A DNA stretch of 32,203 nt, from the NCBI GenBank assembly GCA_004802725.1, contig SGPM01000215.1, forward strand, positions 15,013 through 47,215. Direction: 5' to 3'. The position numbers and the translations under genes are program-made. Source of the DNA: Antrodiella citrinella. Taxonomy: Eukaryota > Basidiomycota > Agaricomycetes > Polyporales > Steccherinaceae. The notes beneath the pieces are model-generated. The model did no database searches. It saw only the letters and a program-made list of their open reading frames with translations, and had not been told where the DNA came from. Shown here in pieces: positions 32,171 through 32,203 of this stretch (its first letter is position 1; the number at the start of each line of letters is the position of its first letter).

Positions 32171-32203
32171 CAATTTACAGTGCATGAATATGAGAAAGAA
32201 GTG
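32171..32203 (+). repeat. 33-bp direct repeat, copy B, cut by window end
   Basis: Identical to 32088-32120 up to the last base of the window, so the full repeat may be longer. It could be part of a tandem array continuing outside, or an assembly overlap at a contig end. Confidence 0.9.

Noticed and set aside
1..32203. CRISPR arrays, operons, phage or bacterial defence genes
   Set aside because: No regular spaced repeats and no such proteins; the intron-rich eukaryotic gene structure rules out a prokaryotic locus.

Overview
This window is nuclear DNA of a filamentous basidiomycete, most likely an Agaricomycete. Genes are split by many 50-60 base GT..AG introns. The gene set includes a fungus-specific FunK1 kinase, a cytochrome P450 piece, a tandem pair of cerato-platanins, a fungal HMG-box regulator and a fungal Na,K-ATPase-like pump. 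There is no operon structure, no CRISPR array and no prokaryotic signal. Two N bases (5 and 5036) show the assembly is of draft quality.

Layout. 1-1.8 kb: FunK1 kinase on the minus strand, degenerate. 2.5-2.9 kb: middle third of a P450, joined directly to a 5'-truncated four-RRM protein of the S. pombe Nrd1 family (2.9-4.6 kb). 4.6-5.6 kb: pyrimidine-rich non-coding DNA. 5.6-6.2 kb: doubtful membrane-protein ORF. 5.9-8.2 kb: polyadenylation factor PFS2 (minus). It is divergent from an SLC41/MgtE-type divalent cation transporter (8.4-10.4 kb). 11.3-13.3 kb: two cerato-platanins, the first broken and the second intact. 13.3-16.2 kb: no recognisable gene. 16.3-18.1 kb: HMG-box transcription factor. 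18.7-19.2 kb: frameshifted fragment. 19.3-20.7 kb: conserved-looking hypothetical gene (minus). 22.8-27.6 kb: a 25-exon P-type ATPase of class IIC. 28.2-29.2 kb: decayed deaminase-like gene. 29.5-32.2 kb: gene-poor DNA with scattered repeats and one small acidic ORF.

The intact core is housekeeping: mRNA 3'-end processing (PFS2), RNA binding (Nrd1-like), Mg2+ or similar ion transport (SLC41) and a cation pump. Around it lie the fast-evolving families typical of mushrooms: FunK1, P450, small secreted proteins and deaminase-like genes, several of them broken. I found no gene cluster acting as one new system.

The points most worth a second look are: (1) the abrupt P450/Nrd1 junction; (2) single-base indels, mostly in short homopolymers, that break otherwise conserved genes, including the normally essential PFS2; (3) a second copy of the ATPase DDNF-type hinge motif inside an intron, which could give alternative isoforms; (4) changed ion-site residues in that ATPase; (5) the broken/intact cerato-platanin pair.
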